Below, piece after piece: positions 43,511-53,990 of a DNA stretch of 64,000 bases. Every line of letters starts with the position of its first letter. Position 1 is the first letter of the stretch. The notes beneath the pieces are model-generated. The model did not search any database. It was not told the origin of the DNA and was given only the letters and a program-made list of their open reading frames with translations. The DNA comes from Protopterus annectens (Eukaryota > Chordata > Ceratodontiformes > Protopteridae): the NCBI RefSeq assembly GCF_019279795.1, contig NC_056749.1:576947549-577011548 (forward strand). The letters run 5' to 3'. The position numbers and the translations under genes were made by a program.

Positions 43511-43652
43511 ATGGTCCGATGCAGAAGCAGCGTTGCAAGTGCCGTTCGGCGTTCTGAAATTTTTCGTATTCGGAGTTTCAGACCGATACCAAGTTGGGCT
43601 AAGTACCCCGTTGGGGAATATTTTTGTTTTTTCTTGCCTCAGTTATTTCCGG

Positions 43653-45389
43653 ATGTCAGAAAAAGTGAATAATTGTATTTCTTGTGGGAAACAGATACCG
43701 CATAGGGATTATCACTCTCTTTGTATTCCTTGTTTGGGACCGGAGCACGACGTAGTCGGGTGTAGGTTTTGTGCTAGGTTTAATAAGCGCACCATTAAAC
43801 GAAGGTTAGATTGCGCTAGGTTAGTCTTTGGTAAGCGGTGTAATTATAATATGCCGTCGGATCCTCCGACGCCCGCTTCCACGAAGAAGCGCAAAGACAA
43901 ATCCTTGAAGCCTAGGCAGGATGATTCGTCCGTTTCGGACGCCGGTCCTTTAGAAGCTACAGTGGAACAGGTGGATCCGGCTGAAGTTTCTGTTGAGTCT
44001 CAGGGGGAAACTTTGATTTTACAAGATGTGGCATCACAGGAGTCAGGTCAGGCTGAAGGGGCCTCTCAGGTTGCTGTTCTCCCTTCTATGCCTAAGGTGG
44101 TTAGGCCTTCTGCTTCTATTTCTAAGGCTCCTTCTAAGGGCAGATCTGTTTTGCCTTCCTCTGGTGTCAGTACTGGTGCTTCAGGGTCTATGCCTAAAAA
44201 GCATATGCTAAAAATGGCAGAAGATTTGATTTCTTTAATTAGAGGTTCTATGCCCCCTCCTGATAAGAGGCCCAGGGTGGAGCCAGAGTTGGAAAGTTTG
44301 GACCAGGCCTCAGATGATTCAGAGTCTTCTGCTGAAGACACTCAGGATTTTCTCCCTTATTCTGATTCTGATGCAGAGGATTCCACTCCTTCTGCTTCTC
44401 CTCCAGAGGATTTTTCATTTTCAGAAACCCTACATTCCATGAGGGAGCATTTTAAGTGGGAAGGACAGGATTTCTCTGATTCACGGAAGAGGCTTAGGGA
44501 GTTCTTGTTTTTACCACAGCATAGACCCTTGGCTATACCTCCTGTTTTGGATGTTGTTCAGGATGTTTTTTCGGAGGCTTCCCTTAATCCAGATTCTTTG
44601 CCTCCTGCGCCAGTTATACCGGACAGGTATTATAGGGTGCCTGAGGCTCATAAATATCTGTATAAGAGTCCTAGGGCGGACCCAGAAACTATTAGTCAGG
44701 GGCCTAAGGGTGTTAGAGCCTCTGTTGTAAAGAATCCGGTTCCTCTAGACAAGGAAGCTAGAGCTTTGGACAGATGGGGTAAGAAGGTGTATACCTCTTC
44801 TACTTTAGCAATGAGGGCTTTAAATTGCCAGTTTCATATGTTGAAGTATCAGAATTTCCTCCTTTCTCAGCTAAAATCTAAAGTGGATGCTTTGGCGGAG
44901 GGCATAGAGTGTAAAGAATTGCAAGATCTGGTACATGTATCTGAACAGGTGGGGAAGCATTCTTTGCAGTGTGGTTTTGATGCTTTACAGGCTTCTTCTA
45001 GGGTGGCTGCCACTGGTTCAGTTCTTCGTAGGCATGCCTGGCTTAAGGATCAGAGTTTATCCGAGCATATTAAAACTAGAATTCTGGATGCCCCTTTACA
45101 GTCTGAAGTTTTATTTGGTCCTCCTGTGGAGTCTGTTTTGAAGAAAATGGAAGACAAGGCTAAGTCTATGCAGACTGTTAAAGATTTTTTGCAGGTGCAA
45201 CCTCCAAAGTTTAGTAGAAATTGGCCTACTAAGGGGTGGACGTACCCTTCTTCTGATTCTCAGCCTAGGGGTAGATCTAGACGTGGTAGGGGCAGAGCTC
45301 AGAGTACCTTCAGGCCCAGAACATGGAGTTCGCCTGCACAATCTGCTAGTGAGGGTAGGGGCCAGTCATTTCGTAAACAGGCCCAATGA
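43653..45389 (+). CDS. Gag-like protein of DIRS element C, 578 aa
   Basis: Start chosen at 43653 (MSEKVNN) because all family-2 copies begin at this ATG, while the upstream extension of the frame overlaps the terminal repeat. Residues 8-40 form a Cys/His cluster: C8, C11, H17, H21, C24, C27, H32, C37, C40, spaced like a cross-braced zinc finger. Residues about 70-270 are acidic and Ser/Pro-rich. The C-terminal core includes DRWGKKVYTSSTLAMRALNC, KHSLQCGFDALQAS, RRHAWLKDQSL and SMQTVKDFLQVQPPKFSR, and the end is an RGRSRRGRGRAQ basic tail. Probable role: RNA packaging and particle assembly. It ends at TGA 45387-45389. The frame stays open beyond that stop into the recombinase (see findings). 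The RT frame overlaps its last 100 bases. Confidence 0.9.
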   Translation: MSEKVNNCISCGKQIPHRDYHSLCIPCLGPEHDVVGCRFCARFNKRTIKRRLDCARLVFGKRCNYNMPSDPPTPASTKKRKDKSLKPRQDDSSVSDAGPLEATVEQVDPAEVSVESQGETLILQDVASQESGQAEGASQVAVLPSMPKVVRPSASISKAPSKGRSVLPSSGVSTGASGSMPKKHMLKMAEDLISLIRGSMPPPDKRPRVEPELESLDQASDDSESSAEDTQDFLPYSDSDAEDSTPSASPPEDFSFSETLHSMREHFKWEGQDFSDSRKRLREFLFLPQHRPLAIPPVLDVVQDVFSEASLNPDSLPPAPVIPDRYYRVPEAHKYLYKSPRADPETISQGPKGVRASVVKNPVPLDKEARALDRWGKKVYTSSTLAMRALNCQFHMLKYQNFLLSQLKSKVDALAEGIECKELQDLVHVSEQVGKHSLQCGFDALQASSRVAATGSVLRRHAWLKDQSLSEHIKTRILDAPLQSEVLFGPPVESVLKKMEDKAKSMQTVKDFLQVQPPKFSRNWPTKGWTYPSSDSQPRGRSRRGRGRAQSTFRPRTWSSPAQSASEGRGQSFRKQAQ

Positions 45390-47298
45390 CCTGCATTTTC
45401 AGCTGCCAGATTCTTCTTGCCTGGCAGCTCCTTTGGGAGGAAAGCTAGCACTTTTCAAGCAAAACTGGCTTTTAATCACCCAGGACAAATGGGTATTGGA
45501 CATTATAAACCAAGGCTACAAGTTCTATTTCCATACATTGCCTCCTTTCAAAGGCATGCCAGACGTTCCTCCTCGGCAAAGGATAGAGGCTCACAAACAG
45601 ATTTCCTTACTTCTTCAAATGGGAGCTATACAGCCAGTTCCTCTGTCAGAAGTGGGTCTAGGATTTTATTCTCGCCTGTTTCTAGTACCAAAGAAAGGGA
45701 ACACGTGGAGACCGATTTTGGATTTATCTATCCTCAACACTTATTTGGACATTCCAAAGTTCAAAATGCTGACGTTACAACAGCTTTTACCTCTGCTGGG
45801 AAAAGATCACTGGATGGTAACTCTGGATCTAAAAGAGGCTTATCTTCATGTTCCTATCAGGCCCAGTTGCAGGAGGTACCTGCGTTTTCGGGCTGGAAAT
45901 TTACATTATCAGTTCTCTGCATTGCCCTTTGGCTTATCTACTGCACCCAGAGTGTTCACAAAGGTTCTGGCTCCAGTGATGGCCTTTTTCAGGTTAAGAG
46001 GAATACAGATTTATCCTTATTTGGACGATTGCCTGATTATTGCACAAGACAAGGACGAACTTCTTCAGCATCTACAGTATGTGATGGTAGTGTTAAGATG
46101 CCTAGGGTATTCTGTGAACGAAACAAAGTCCAGTCTAGTACCCTCTCAGGACATGTGCTTTCTGGGTGTGAGACTGAATACAGCTTCCCAGATGGCCTTT
46201 TTGACCCCGGACAAACAAAGAAGCCTTTCTCTTTATTTCCATCAAATGTCTCTACAGTCCAGGCTGACTGCAAGGACAGTCCTTCAAGCCTTGGGGTTCA
46301 TGGCATCTTGTATTCTGGTGCTTCCCAATGCCAAACTGCATATGAGGAAGCTTCAATGGTATCTCAAAAATGTATGGACACAACACTGCCAAGATCTAGA
46401 CACTGTCATTCAGATGATACCTTGCATTCAGAAGGAATTTTTGTGGTGGGCTCAGGAATGTCACCTAAACAAGGGACTCTCTGTGACCCGACCAGGGGCG
46501 AGTCAGATTCTAACGACAGATGCCTCGGACAAGGCTTGGGGAGCACACCTCAATGGAAAATGGGTGCAAGACACGTCCCCTGTCAGACTTCAACATTTGC
46601 ATATCAACTTGAAGGAGATGTTAGCAGTCCAGTTTGCATTGATGGCTTTCAAGGATTTACTTCTCCCAGGGCAGGTGTTGATTCAAACAGACAACACTAC
46701 TGTCATGTGGTACATCAACAAGCAAGGGGGAACTCACTCATACCCTCTTTGCAGGCAAGCAATGATTTTGTGGGAGACTGCTCTCAGCTTACACCTCAAT
46801 CTTCAGGCAAGGTTTCTACCAGGAGCACAGAACTCCTTAGCAGACGTGTTGAGCAGACAAATAGTGGATCCTCACGAGTGGAAATTGGATCCTCATGTAT
46901 TTCAAAAGTTGACAGTGTTATGGGGAACTCCAGACATAGATCTGTTCGCTTCTCCACTAAATTACCAGTTGCCAAAGTTTTGCACAAAAAAGTTTCATCC
47001 CACAGCTTGGAAGGTGGACGCTCTATCATTCAGTTGGAACAATCTTCATGTATATGCCTTTCCACCTCTGCCTCTTCTACCCAAGGTACTCTTGAAGGCC
47101 AGACAAGACAAGCCATCCATGATTCTGATAGCGCCGGATTGGCCTCGACAACACTGGTACCCACTACTGAGGAGTTTAGTACGAGAGCCTCCATGGCCTC
47201 TACCTTTGATTCCACACCTTTTGTCTCAGGAGGGCAATCACTTCCTCAATGTCAGGATTCAGTCTCTGCATCTAACAGCCTGGCATATTCTGTTTTAG
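45283..47298 (+). CDS. Reverse transcriptase-RNase H-methyltransferase of DIRS element C, intact
   Basis: 671 codons from the first ATG of the frame; the true start is uncertain because the frame overlaps the end of gag. RT: LVPKKG at 134-139, catalytic D182 in TLDLKEAY, LPFGLSTAPRVFTK at 214-227, YLDD at 246-249 (46018-46029). RNase H: D413 (TTDAS), E445 (INLKE), D470 (IQTDNTT), D521 (LADVLS), so all four catalytic acids are present. The last domain (about 548-640) has DIDLFASPLN, DALSFSW, FPPLPLLPKVLLKAR and APDWPRQHWYP, matching the Dam-like methyltransferase of DIRS1-type elements. No stop or frameshift is visible, so it may still be functional. It would synthesise element DNA from RNA; the methyltransferase role is unknown. 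Confidence 0.93.
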   Translation: MVGAELRVPSGPEHGVRLHNLLVRVGASHFVNRPNDLHFQLPDSSCLAAPLGGKLALFKQNWLLITQDKWVLDIINQGYKFYFHTLPPFKGMPDVPPRQRIEAHKQISLLLQMGAIQPVPLSEVGLGFYSRLFLVPKKGNTWRPILDLSILNTYLDIPKFKMLTLQQLLPLLGKDHWMVTLDLKEAYLHVPIRPSCRRYLRFRAGNLHYQFSALPFGLSTAPRVFTKVLAPVMAFFRLRGIQIYPYLDDCLIIAQDKDELLQHLQYVMVVLRCLGYSVNETKSSLVPSQDMCFLGVRLNTASQMAFLTPDKQRSLSLYFHQMSLQSRLTARTVLQALGFMASCILVLPNAKLHMRKLQWYLKNVWTQHCQDLDTVIQMIPCIQKEFLWWAQECHLNKGLSVTRPGASQILTTDASDKAWGAHLNGKWVQDTSPVRLQHLHINLKEMLAVQFALMAFKDLLLPGQVLIQTDNTTVMWYINKQGGTHSYPLCRQAMILWETALSLHLNLQARFLPGAQNSLADVLSRQIVDPHEWKLDPHVFQKLTVLWGTPDIDLFASPLNYQLPKFCTKKFHPTAWKVDALSFSWNNLHVYAFPPLPLLPKVLLKARQDKPSMILIAPDWPRQHWYPLLRSLVREPPWPLPLIPHLLSQEGNHFLNVRIQSLHLTAWHILF

Positions 47299-48338
47299 AC
47301 TCTGGAGGGTCTCTGCTTCCACAACAAGTTTTGAATGTTATTTTGGAGGCCAGGAGGCCTAGTACAAGGAAAGTTTACGCTGATAAATGGAGGAGATTTT
47401 TTATTTGGAGCAAAGGGAAGGACTTTGATGTTTCCAAGCCTGATTTAAGTGCTTCTCTGTAATATCTTACTGAATTATTGGACAAGGGTTTGTCCTTCTC
47501 CTCCATAAAGGTTCATGCTGCAGCCATTTCCGCTCACTATGACTGTGACCCTCCTTTATTCTCTCATCCTTTGTTCAAGCAATTTCTTAGAGGGGCAAAG
47601 AACATAAGACCCCCACGTAGAGCTCCTACTCCTGCTTGGGATCTCAATTTTGTGTTGGAAAAACTTACTCTATAACCTTTTGAGCCTGCAGCTACTGCCG
47701 AGTTAAAGTATTTGTCATGGAAGACTGCTTTTTTGTTGGCCATTACCTCTGCAAGAAGGGTTTCTGAATTACAGGCCCTTATGGCAGTGGAACCTTTCCT
47801 AATTTTTCATAAGGATAGGGTATCTTTGCGTACTAATCCTTCCTTTATGCCTAAAGTGGTGTCTAGTGTGGCCTTGAATCAAACTATTCATTTGCCCACC
47901 TTTTATGCAGACCCCCAAAACAAAGGGGAGAAGATTTTGCATACTTTGGATATTCATAGGCAGTTGCGTTATTATTTGAGCAGAACCAAGGGGTTCAGGC
48001 AGTCTCAGCAGTTGTTTGTTTCTTTTGCTTTGGGTTCTCAGGGAAAACCTGTTTCAAAACAGACTATTTGTAAATGGATTGTTTTTTGTATTTCTTTCTG
48101 TTATTCCCATCATGGTAAGGAGATTCCGGCTGGAATCAGACCTCATTCCACTAGAGCTACTGCCACTTCTACTATCTTTCTAAGGGGGGTAGCTACAAAA
48201 GATATTTTGGAGGCAGCTACTTGGAGTTCAGTACATACTTTTTCTAAACATTACCACCTTCCTGTCTATTCTAAGTCTAGGGCTGGATTTGCCACTGCTA
48301 TTTTACAGGGCATTTTAGCAGCCCCTAATGCTTTATGA
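45390..48338 (+). pseudogene. Tyrosine recombinase frame of DIRS element C, with two stop codons
   Basis: This frame equals the gag frame. It reopens right after the gag TGA and runs without a stop to TAA 47460-47462, covering the whole RT-RNase H region in a different frame. The recombinase proper starts near 47347 (EARRPSTRKVYADKWRRFF). After the first TAA the same frame continues 47463-47675, ends at TAA 47673-47675, and resumes to TGA 48336-48338. Catalytic residues are all present: the arginine in SARRVSELQAL, H-x-x-R in PHSTRATATS, and the tyrosine in TWSSVHTFSKHY. Only these two stop codons separate it from an intact enzyme. It would integrate the circular DNA. Confidence 0.9.
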
Positions 48339-48373
48339 TTTTGCCATCCTCCCTTTCCTCTGCTTTGGGATTC

Positions 48374-48474
48374 TACCCATATGTAAGGACTGCAGCAATG
48401 TGTGATGAAGAACATAGTACAGTTTTGTACCTACCATAAATGTAGATGTTCGAAGATCCACATTGCTGCAGTCC
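48374..48474. repeat. Internal complementary region of element C
   Basis: 48374-48415 complements the left end and 48416-48474 complements the right end including the extension, joined at CATAGTAC. It reads as the complement of a right-to-left circle junction. Confidence 0.93.
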
Positions 48475-48603
48475 AACCTCCCTCCTTCCCCACTGTAGTT
48501 TGTATGGTTATATAGTTTGGGTGGTGGTTGTTGTTGGGCATGTTTTTGGGAGGTAGTCTGTTTTTGGCTGTGGCCTTTCTTTTTAGGGCCTTCTGACATC
48601 TGG

Positions 48604-48806
48604 GGCAAGAAAAGACTGAGGATATGACGTCGGTCATGCGCTTTTATACCCTGACGCTCTGATGTCAGATCTGAGCGCCCATGACCGACGTCAGCCTAAT
48701 ACTTTGGTATTCGGGCCGACCGAGGACAGCGGACTACCCATATGTAAGGACTGCAGCAATGTGGATCTTCGAACATCTACATTTATGGTAGGTACAAAAC
48801 TGTACT
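48604..48806. repeat. Right inverted terminal repeat of element C
   Basis: Mirror of 43337-43510 plus about 31 extra terminal bases (CTACATTTATGGTAGGTAC and on) not found at the left end. Confidence 0.93.
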
Positions 48807-50289
48807 TTTTTTAGGCATTCAATTTTGATCTGTTTCTGTTCCTTCTCAAATTACCCCTCCCATATTCCCACCCTCAGCCAGCAAGGGTTTCACACTTCCT
48901 GCCCTGCTAGGTTCAGTTAATTTGAATGACAATACACATCAAACAGACTTGCTTACAGTCAGCCTGGTGTGCCTCTAAAACTGTTCTCTCACGTCTCTCC
49001 TTACTGGTGTCATCTGAATAGCACTTTCACAGTAAATAAAGGTATGACACTGCTGTTAGTAATCCTTATTGTAAAGGTGTTTTAGGTATTCCTCTAAACA
49101 TGCCTGTGACATGTACACAACAGTTAATCTCAGCCACGGACAGATTTAGCTATGACTGCCAAAGCATACTCTGATCATAATTAGCATTCATATTTGCCTT
49201 AGAGATTTCCAGTATTCTGTATTTTTCTCTTAGGCATGTAACTGTTGTGTCCTACTTGCAGTTGCCGCTGCTTTTGTGTGCAGATATGCATTGCTGGTCG
49301 GTTGATAAATGGATACACAGGGTAGTACAATGTAATGAGGGTGATGAGCAGCACGTATTCCGATCAGGATGCAGCACAACTGACCCATTGTTGGGAATGA
49401 TACAGCTGATGAGACGGTAGAGATGAGGAAAATCCAAATGACGCTCATTCCTATATTTTGATAATATAGATGAGAAGGTCCCAAGAAAGCTGCTTTGGGA
49501 AGAACCATGGGTGGTTCAAAGTCCCAGAAACATTAGAAGAATTAGTGCAGCCTAAGTAGGACCACCCCACAACTCAAGTACAGTGTTAGTCTTCCATGTG
49601 GGTGAATCAATGCACCCATGACAGGATCTGTTTTTCTATCTAATTCATAACAAGTTATAGAACATTGCCAATTGCCAGTGACTGCTACCACTTAGTAATT
49701 TTTTTTGTGTGATGCACCACACAGCGCACTTTCTGAAGGAGGTGATGCAGATAAAACTCTGCTGTTCCCTGATTACAAATCGTACTAACCACAAGTTATC
49801 TTTCTCATGTTTTCTAATTTCACATCGCTATAGGTTTGATGTGACTGGCATCTGTTGCTGGGCAAAACCTTGATGTCCTCTAGCATAACACACTGATGAT
49901 GCTTCAGTAGGTAAAAAAAATTTAAACAACCTTTTCTTATTCTAGTGTTGCAGACCTAATTTGGACTGACCAACTCTATTTACCCCTTACGTACAAATCT
50001 CATTAGACATCTGAGGCAACTGTCATGACACTTTTCTCTTGCATACCATAGCAACAGCGGCCTTTGAATGACAGGTAACGTTTTTATTTAGTGAGCCAAT
50101 AGCTAGACAGCAATAGTTGGCATAGATAGAGGAACAGCGAAACATTTGTTTCATTCCTGACATATGCAGTACTCTGCTTTAGTAACTCTTATCACATAAA
50201 ATTATTTTTTTTATAATCCTTTTTCTTTAACTTGATCACTCCTGTCTTCCTGAAGTCAAGAACCAAAGGAGTCTGTCAGTTGCACAAAA

Positions 50290-50335
<46 letters not shown>

Positions 50336-50643
50336 TAGTACACAAGTGCCTACGATCTATTAGTTCATATTGCTTGATATGAATTTGTATTTCCTAAGAA
50401 ACTGTACTTGATAAATAAAGCATATGCAAATGTTGGATGTTCACTCATTTTATTTTGTGGCTGAATATACAATTAAGGAAAAAAAATGGAAAAATATCTG
50501 TTCTAGTTCTGACTGATTATTTGTATTTGGTTTTACACTACTTTTCAAATCAGTTTACTGACTTGCATCTCCCTTAGATTAACTTACAAAATTATTCTAG
50601 AACTGCATCCATATGCCTTCTCTGATACTCGCATTGATTTTAA
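48807..50643. other. No gene recognised; (TG)n at 50292-50332
   Basis: Unassigned sequence. A 92-codon minus-strand frame at 49508-49230 has no domain I know. Simple TG repeat at 50292-50332. Confidence 0.55.
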
Positions 50644-50925
50644 TGTTGTTGTTTGTCTTTCGGCTTTTCTCGGTAAGGGGTCGCCACAGCGGAACTCCGG
50701 TCTGCTAATGATTGGCAGTAGATTTTTACGAAATGCCAAGGTGCCAGCTCGAGGACCAACCTTCAACGAAGGCACTCCCATTTATGCACGCATGTCTTTC
50801 AAACGCTACCCAACCACGGGGAGGACATGCAGACTCCACACAGAAGGCACTCCCAAGCCCAGCCGAAAATCGAACGGGAAAACCTCTTGCTGTGAGGTAA
50901 CAACGCTACCGCCGTACCACCGCGG
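50644..50925 (-). mobile_element. tRNA-derived SINE, minus strand
   Basis: Reverse orientation of the 35120-35381 family. On the minus strand it starts CGCGGTGGTACGGCGGTAGC, has CCGTTCGATTTTCGGCTGGG, and ends CGACCCCTTACCGAGAAAAG followed by CAACAACA. Near-identical target duplications CATTGATTTTAA flank it (about 50632-50643 and 50932-50944). Confidence 0.88.
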
Positions 50926-50944
50926 CATTCACATTGATTTTTAA

Positions 50945-51064
50945 ATGAACAGTAATATTGCACTGATGTATTACATAGTGTATATTCTGTGCATATTTCT
51001 GGCTTTCCCCTGGGTGACATCTGTACATGAGCTGTTCAGTTAGGCCACACACACACAAATATAA

Positions 51065-51125
<61 letters not shown>

Positions 51126-51152
51126 CGTGCTTAGGTATATGTATAAAAATTA
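50945..51152. repeat. Spacer with (TA)n tract at 51067-51123
   Basis: About 57 bp of pure TA between the SINE and the LINE tail; otherwise nothing recognised. Confidence 0.9.
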
Positions 51153-52466
51153 TATATTTATTTATTTACATTTGTTGACCGGTAGTATCTGACTGGACAT
51201 AGGTCCATTTTCAGTGGAGGCCCGTGGAGAAAAACTCCACAGCTAAAATATTACAGACAGTAGTTACATTGGATTTACATAGCAATTAATTTGATCTACA
51301 TAGCCATTAAAAATTACAAACATAGTTACAGTTGAAGGACATAGTACATCAGTAGACAACTAAAATCTTTATCATCTGTGAAGTACATAACAGACATTAA
51401 CAATTGTTATAAGAAGTTCTTGCTGGCCTAGTACCTACCTATAAACCTAAACCAAACAATAAGTTCCTGCTGTATAATAAGTAGTTAGGCTTATGAGCAT
51501 CTGAGCTTGCTATAATCAAGGTAGTTAGTGGGGTGGAAAGAAAGGTAGTGGATGGATGGGGTGGGTGATATTAGAGGGGGAGTTGCAAGGGCATAGCCAG
51601 CATGTTTTTAGTTGCGCTTTTAGTAAAGTTTTTTGAAGTGGAAGCATTCTGGTACAGAGGTAATTGTGGGTGGGAGGGAGTTCCATAATTTGGCTATGGC
51701 ACAATAGAATAGTGCTTCTCCAACAGAGTTATTGGCTTTAGTGACCTGTGAGTGATTTTTGTTGTTGGATCTTAGTGGTCTGATGGTGCGATAGGGTTGG
51801 AGTAGATTTTGGAGGGATGAGACTTTAGTGGATTGTTTACTAGTTTGTGGGCAAGTGCAAGTTGATACTATTGAAGGAAGTGATGGAGTTCTAGCCAGCC
51901 CAGTTCAGCAAGTGAGAGACGGTGGTGACTACGGTAAAAAGTCCCTGTGGCAAATTTGGCGAGTTTGTTGTAGCAGGTCTCTAGCTTGTTTAGATTGCAT
52001 TGTCTTAGGTTGGTATATATTGCAGAGGCATAAAGTAGGGTGGATATAAGGTGAGAATTTGCTACTAAAATCTTTGCTGCTTTGGTGAGAAGTTGCTTAT
52101 TTCTGTATTACGCTCCTAGTTTTTTGTGGAATTTTTTTGTGGTCATGGATATGTGAATGTCAAATTTTAGTTTGTCTGTTTCCACTCCTAACAATTTGGT
52201 GTGTTCTGTTGGGTGTATAGTGGTGTCTTTTGCTGTGTAATGTTAAAGTGAGAGTTGTTTAGAGTATGTTTGGTGAGTTGGAAGATGAGTAGTTTAGTTT
52301 TGTTTGGGTTGAGTATTAATTGGGCATCGGATAACCAAGTTTCAACAGAGGAAAAGGCTTCCTGTGTGACTTTTTGCAGTTCGGGTAGGGACTGGGCTGA
52401 GCAGGTGATGGTTGAGTCTTCTGTGTATTTTGTGTGTGCCATGTTGCACATATTGTATACAAACAG

Positions 52467-52470
<4 letters not shown>
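51153..52470 (-). pseudogene. CR1/L2-like LINE, 3' part (minus strand)
   Basis: It has the same 3' tail as at 6336 and 14815 (minus strand GTGGAGTTTTTCTCCACGGG). At 52451-52188 the minus-strand frame encodes the region around the RT active site: [20 protein letters not shown], where YTEDS stands in place of YADDS, then [17 protein letters not shown]. This copy is diverged from the 6336-16117 copy but aligns without gaps across the site where element B inserted there. The 5' side is lost in a microsatellite cluster at 52472. Confidence 0.82.
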
Positions 52471-52471
<1 letters not shown>

Positions 52472-52524
<53 letters not shown>

Positions 52525-52542
52525 CATATATACACACTTTAG

Positions 52543-52598
<56 letters not shown>

Positions 52599-52632
52599 GT
52601 ATGCGTCTCTGTAGTGTATGTGTATATATATG

Positions 52633-52693
<61 letters not shown>
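52472..52693. repeat. Compound (TA)n / (CT)n microsatellite cluster
   Basis: TA runs at 52472-52518, CT then TA at 52544-52590, and TA at 52627-52691, separated by short unique pieces. Tyr-Ile open frames here are artefacts. Confidence 0.95.
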
Positions 52694-52708
52694 ACACCCA
52701 TATATACA

Positions 52709-53990
52709 CACACAAATGCCATTAAACATCACCAGAGAAATTGGAATGACAACACCTCGAAGGATTAAACACAAACATCCACTCGTATGTAACACATGGA
52801 TGGGCTTTGGCTGTATCAGAAGGAAAGGGTGTCAAGTGTACTGATTAAGTTATAAACTCCTGAGCAGTAACATAAAAATACAAGCAAGCATGTGAAGGGG
52901 GAAAAGCACAAGGCATCAGCAATGCATAAAGACTTTATTTCTGAGAGTTTCGCTCAACTTAAAGACCAAACAAATATGCAGATCAGACACCATTCCCGTA
53001 TCTTAGCATCTACAAGTGCATAACTTCTGAAACCTGATGAATAACAATCAGTCTGGCTATTAGTACAGGAGGGTGCAAGCTAAGCTGCCAGGTATCATGC
53101 TGTGGTGATGCATTAATTATGCAGACATCCTGACACCTCACTGTAACTTCAATTGACTGTTCAGCTACGGAAGATTAAGAAAAAAGTGTGATGTATAAGC
53201 ATGGGAACCCCAAGTCACAGACGACTGCTTACCATTTACATATGAGGTAGGGGAATTATCACAGACAAAGCAAGTTTCTGCACTGAAGATGCACAGTATT
53301 ATGTATATACTGGTTGTGTCACAACTGTTACTTCTAAGCATGGACAGGTCACACAAATGCCATTAAACATCACCAGAGAAATTGGAATGACAACACCTCG
53401 AAGGATTAAACACAAACATCCACTCGTATGTAACACATGGATGGGCTTTGGCTGTATCAGAAGGAAAGGGTGTCAAGTGTACTGATTAAGTTATAAACTC
53501 CTGAGCAGTAACATAAAAATACAAGCAAGCATGTGAAGGGGGAAAAGCACAAGGCATCAGCAATGCATAAAGACTTTATTTCTGAGAGTTTCGCTCAACT
53601 TAAAGACCAAACAAATATGCAGATCAGACACCATTCCCGTATCTTAGCATCTACAAGTGCATAACTTCTGAAACCTGATGAATAACAATCAGTCTGGCTA
53701 TTAGTACAGGAGGGTGCAAGCTAAGCTGCCAGGTATCATGCTGTGGTGATGCATTAATTATGCAGACATCCTGACACCTCACTGTAACTTCAATTGACTG
53801 TTCAGCTACGGAAGATTAAGAAAAAAGTGTGATGTATAAGCATGGGAACCCCAAGTCACAGACGACTGCTTACCATTTACATATGAGGTAGGGGAATTAT
53901 CACAGACAAAGCAAGTTTCTGCACTGAAGATGCACAGTATTATGTATATACTGGTTGTGTCACAACTGTTACTTCTAAGCATGGACAGGT
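52709..53990. repeat. 641-bp perfect tandem duplication
   Basis: Copy 1 is 52709-53349 and copy 2 is 53350-53990. The stretches compared by eye are identical. No coding domain is recognised; the minus-strand 63-codon frame is present in both and extends to 94 codons in copy 2. Confidence 0.92.

Larger units (their letters stand above)
43337..48806 (+). mobile_element. DIRS element C, full length, nearly intact
   Basis: 5470-bp DIRS element and the best-preserved copy in the window. It starts ATGTTCTTCATCTCACATTG and ends TACAAAACTGTACT. Both ends are confirmed by the internal complementary region at 48374-48474. Gag (578 codons) and RT-RNase H-methyltransferase (671 codons) are open. The recombinase has only two in-frame stops. 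Terminal repeats are over 170 bp and highly similar to each other. No target-site duplication is seen (flanks AAAATATACG and TTTTTTAGGC). This is probably the youngest DIRS insertion here. Confidence 0.95.

Noticed and set aside
49385..49450. CTGATGA followed by GAAA, a second hammerhead candidate
   Set aside because: The intervening bases do not form a stem II, so only the short motifs match.
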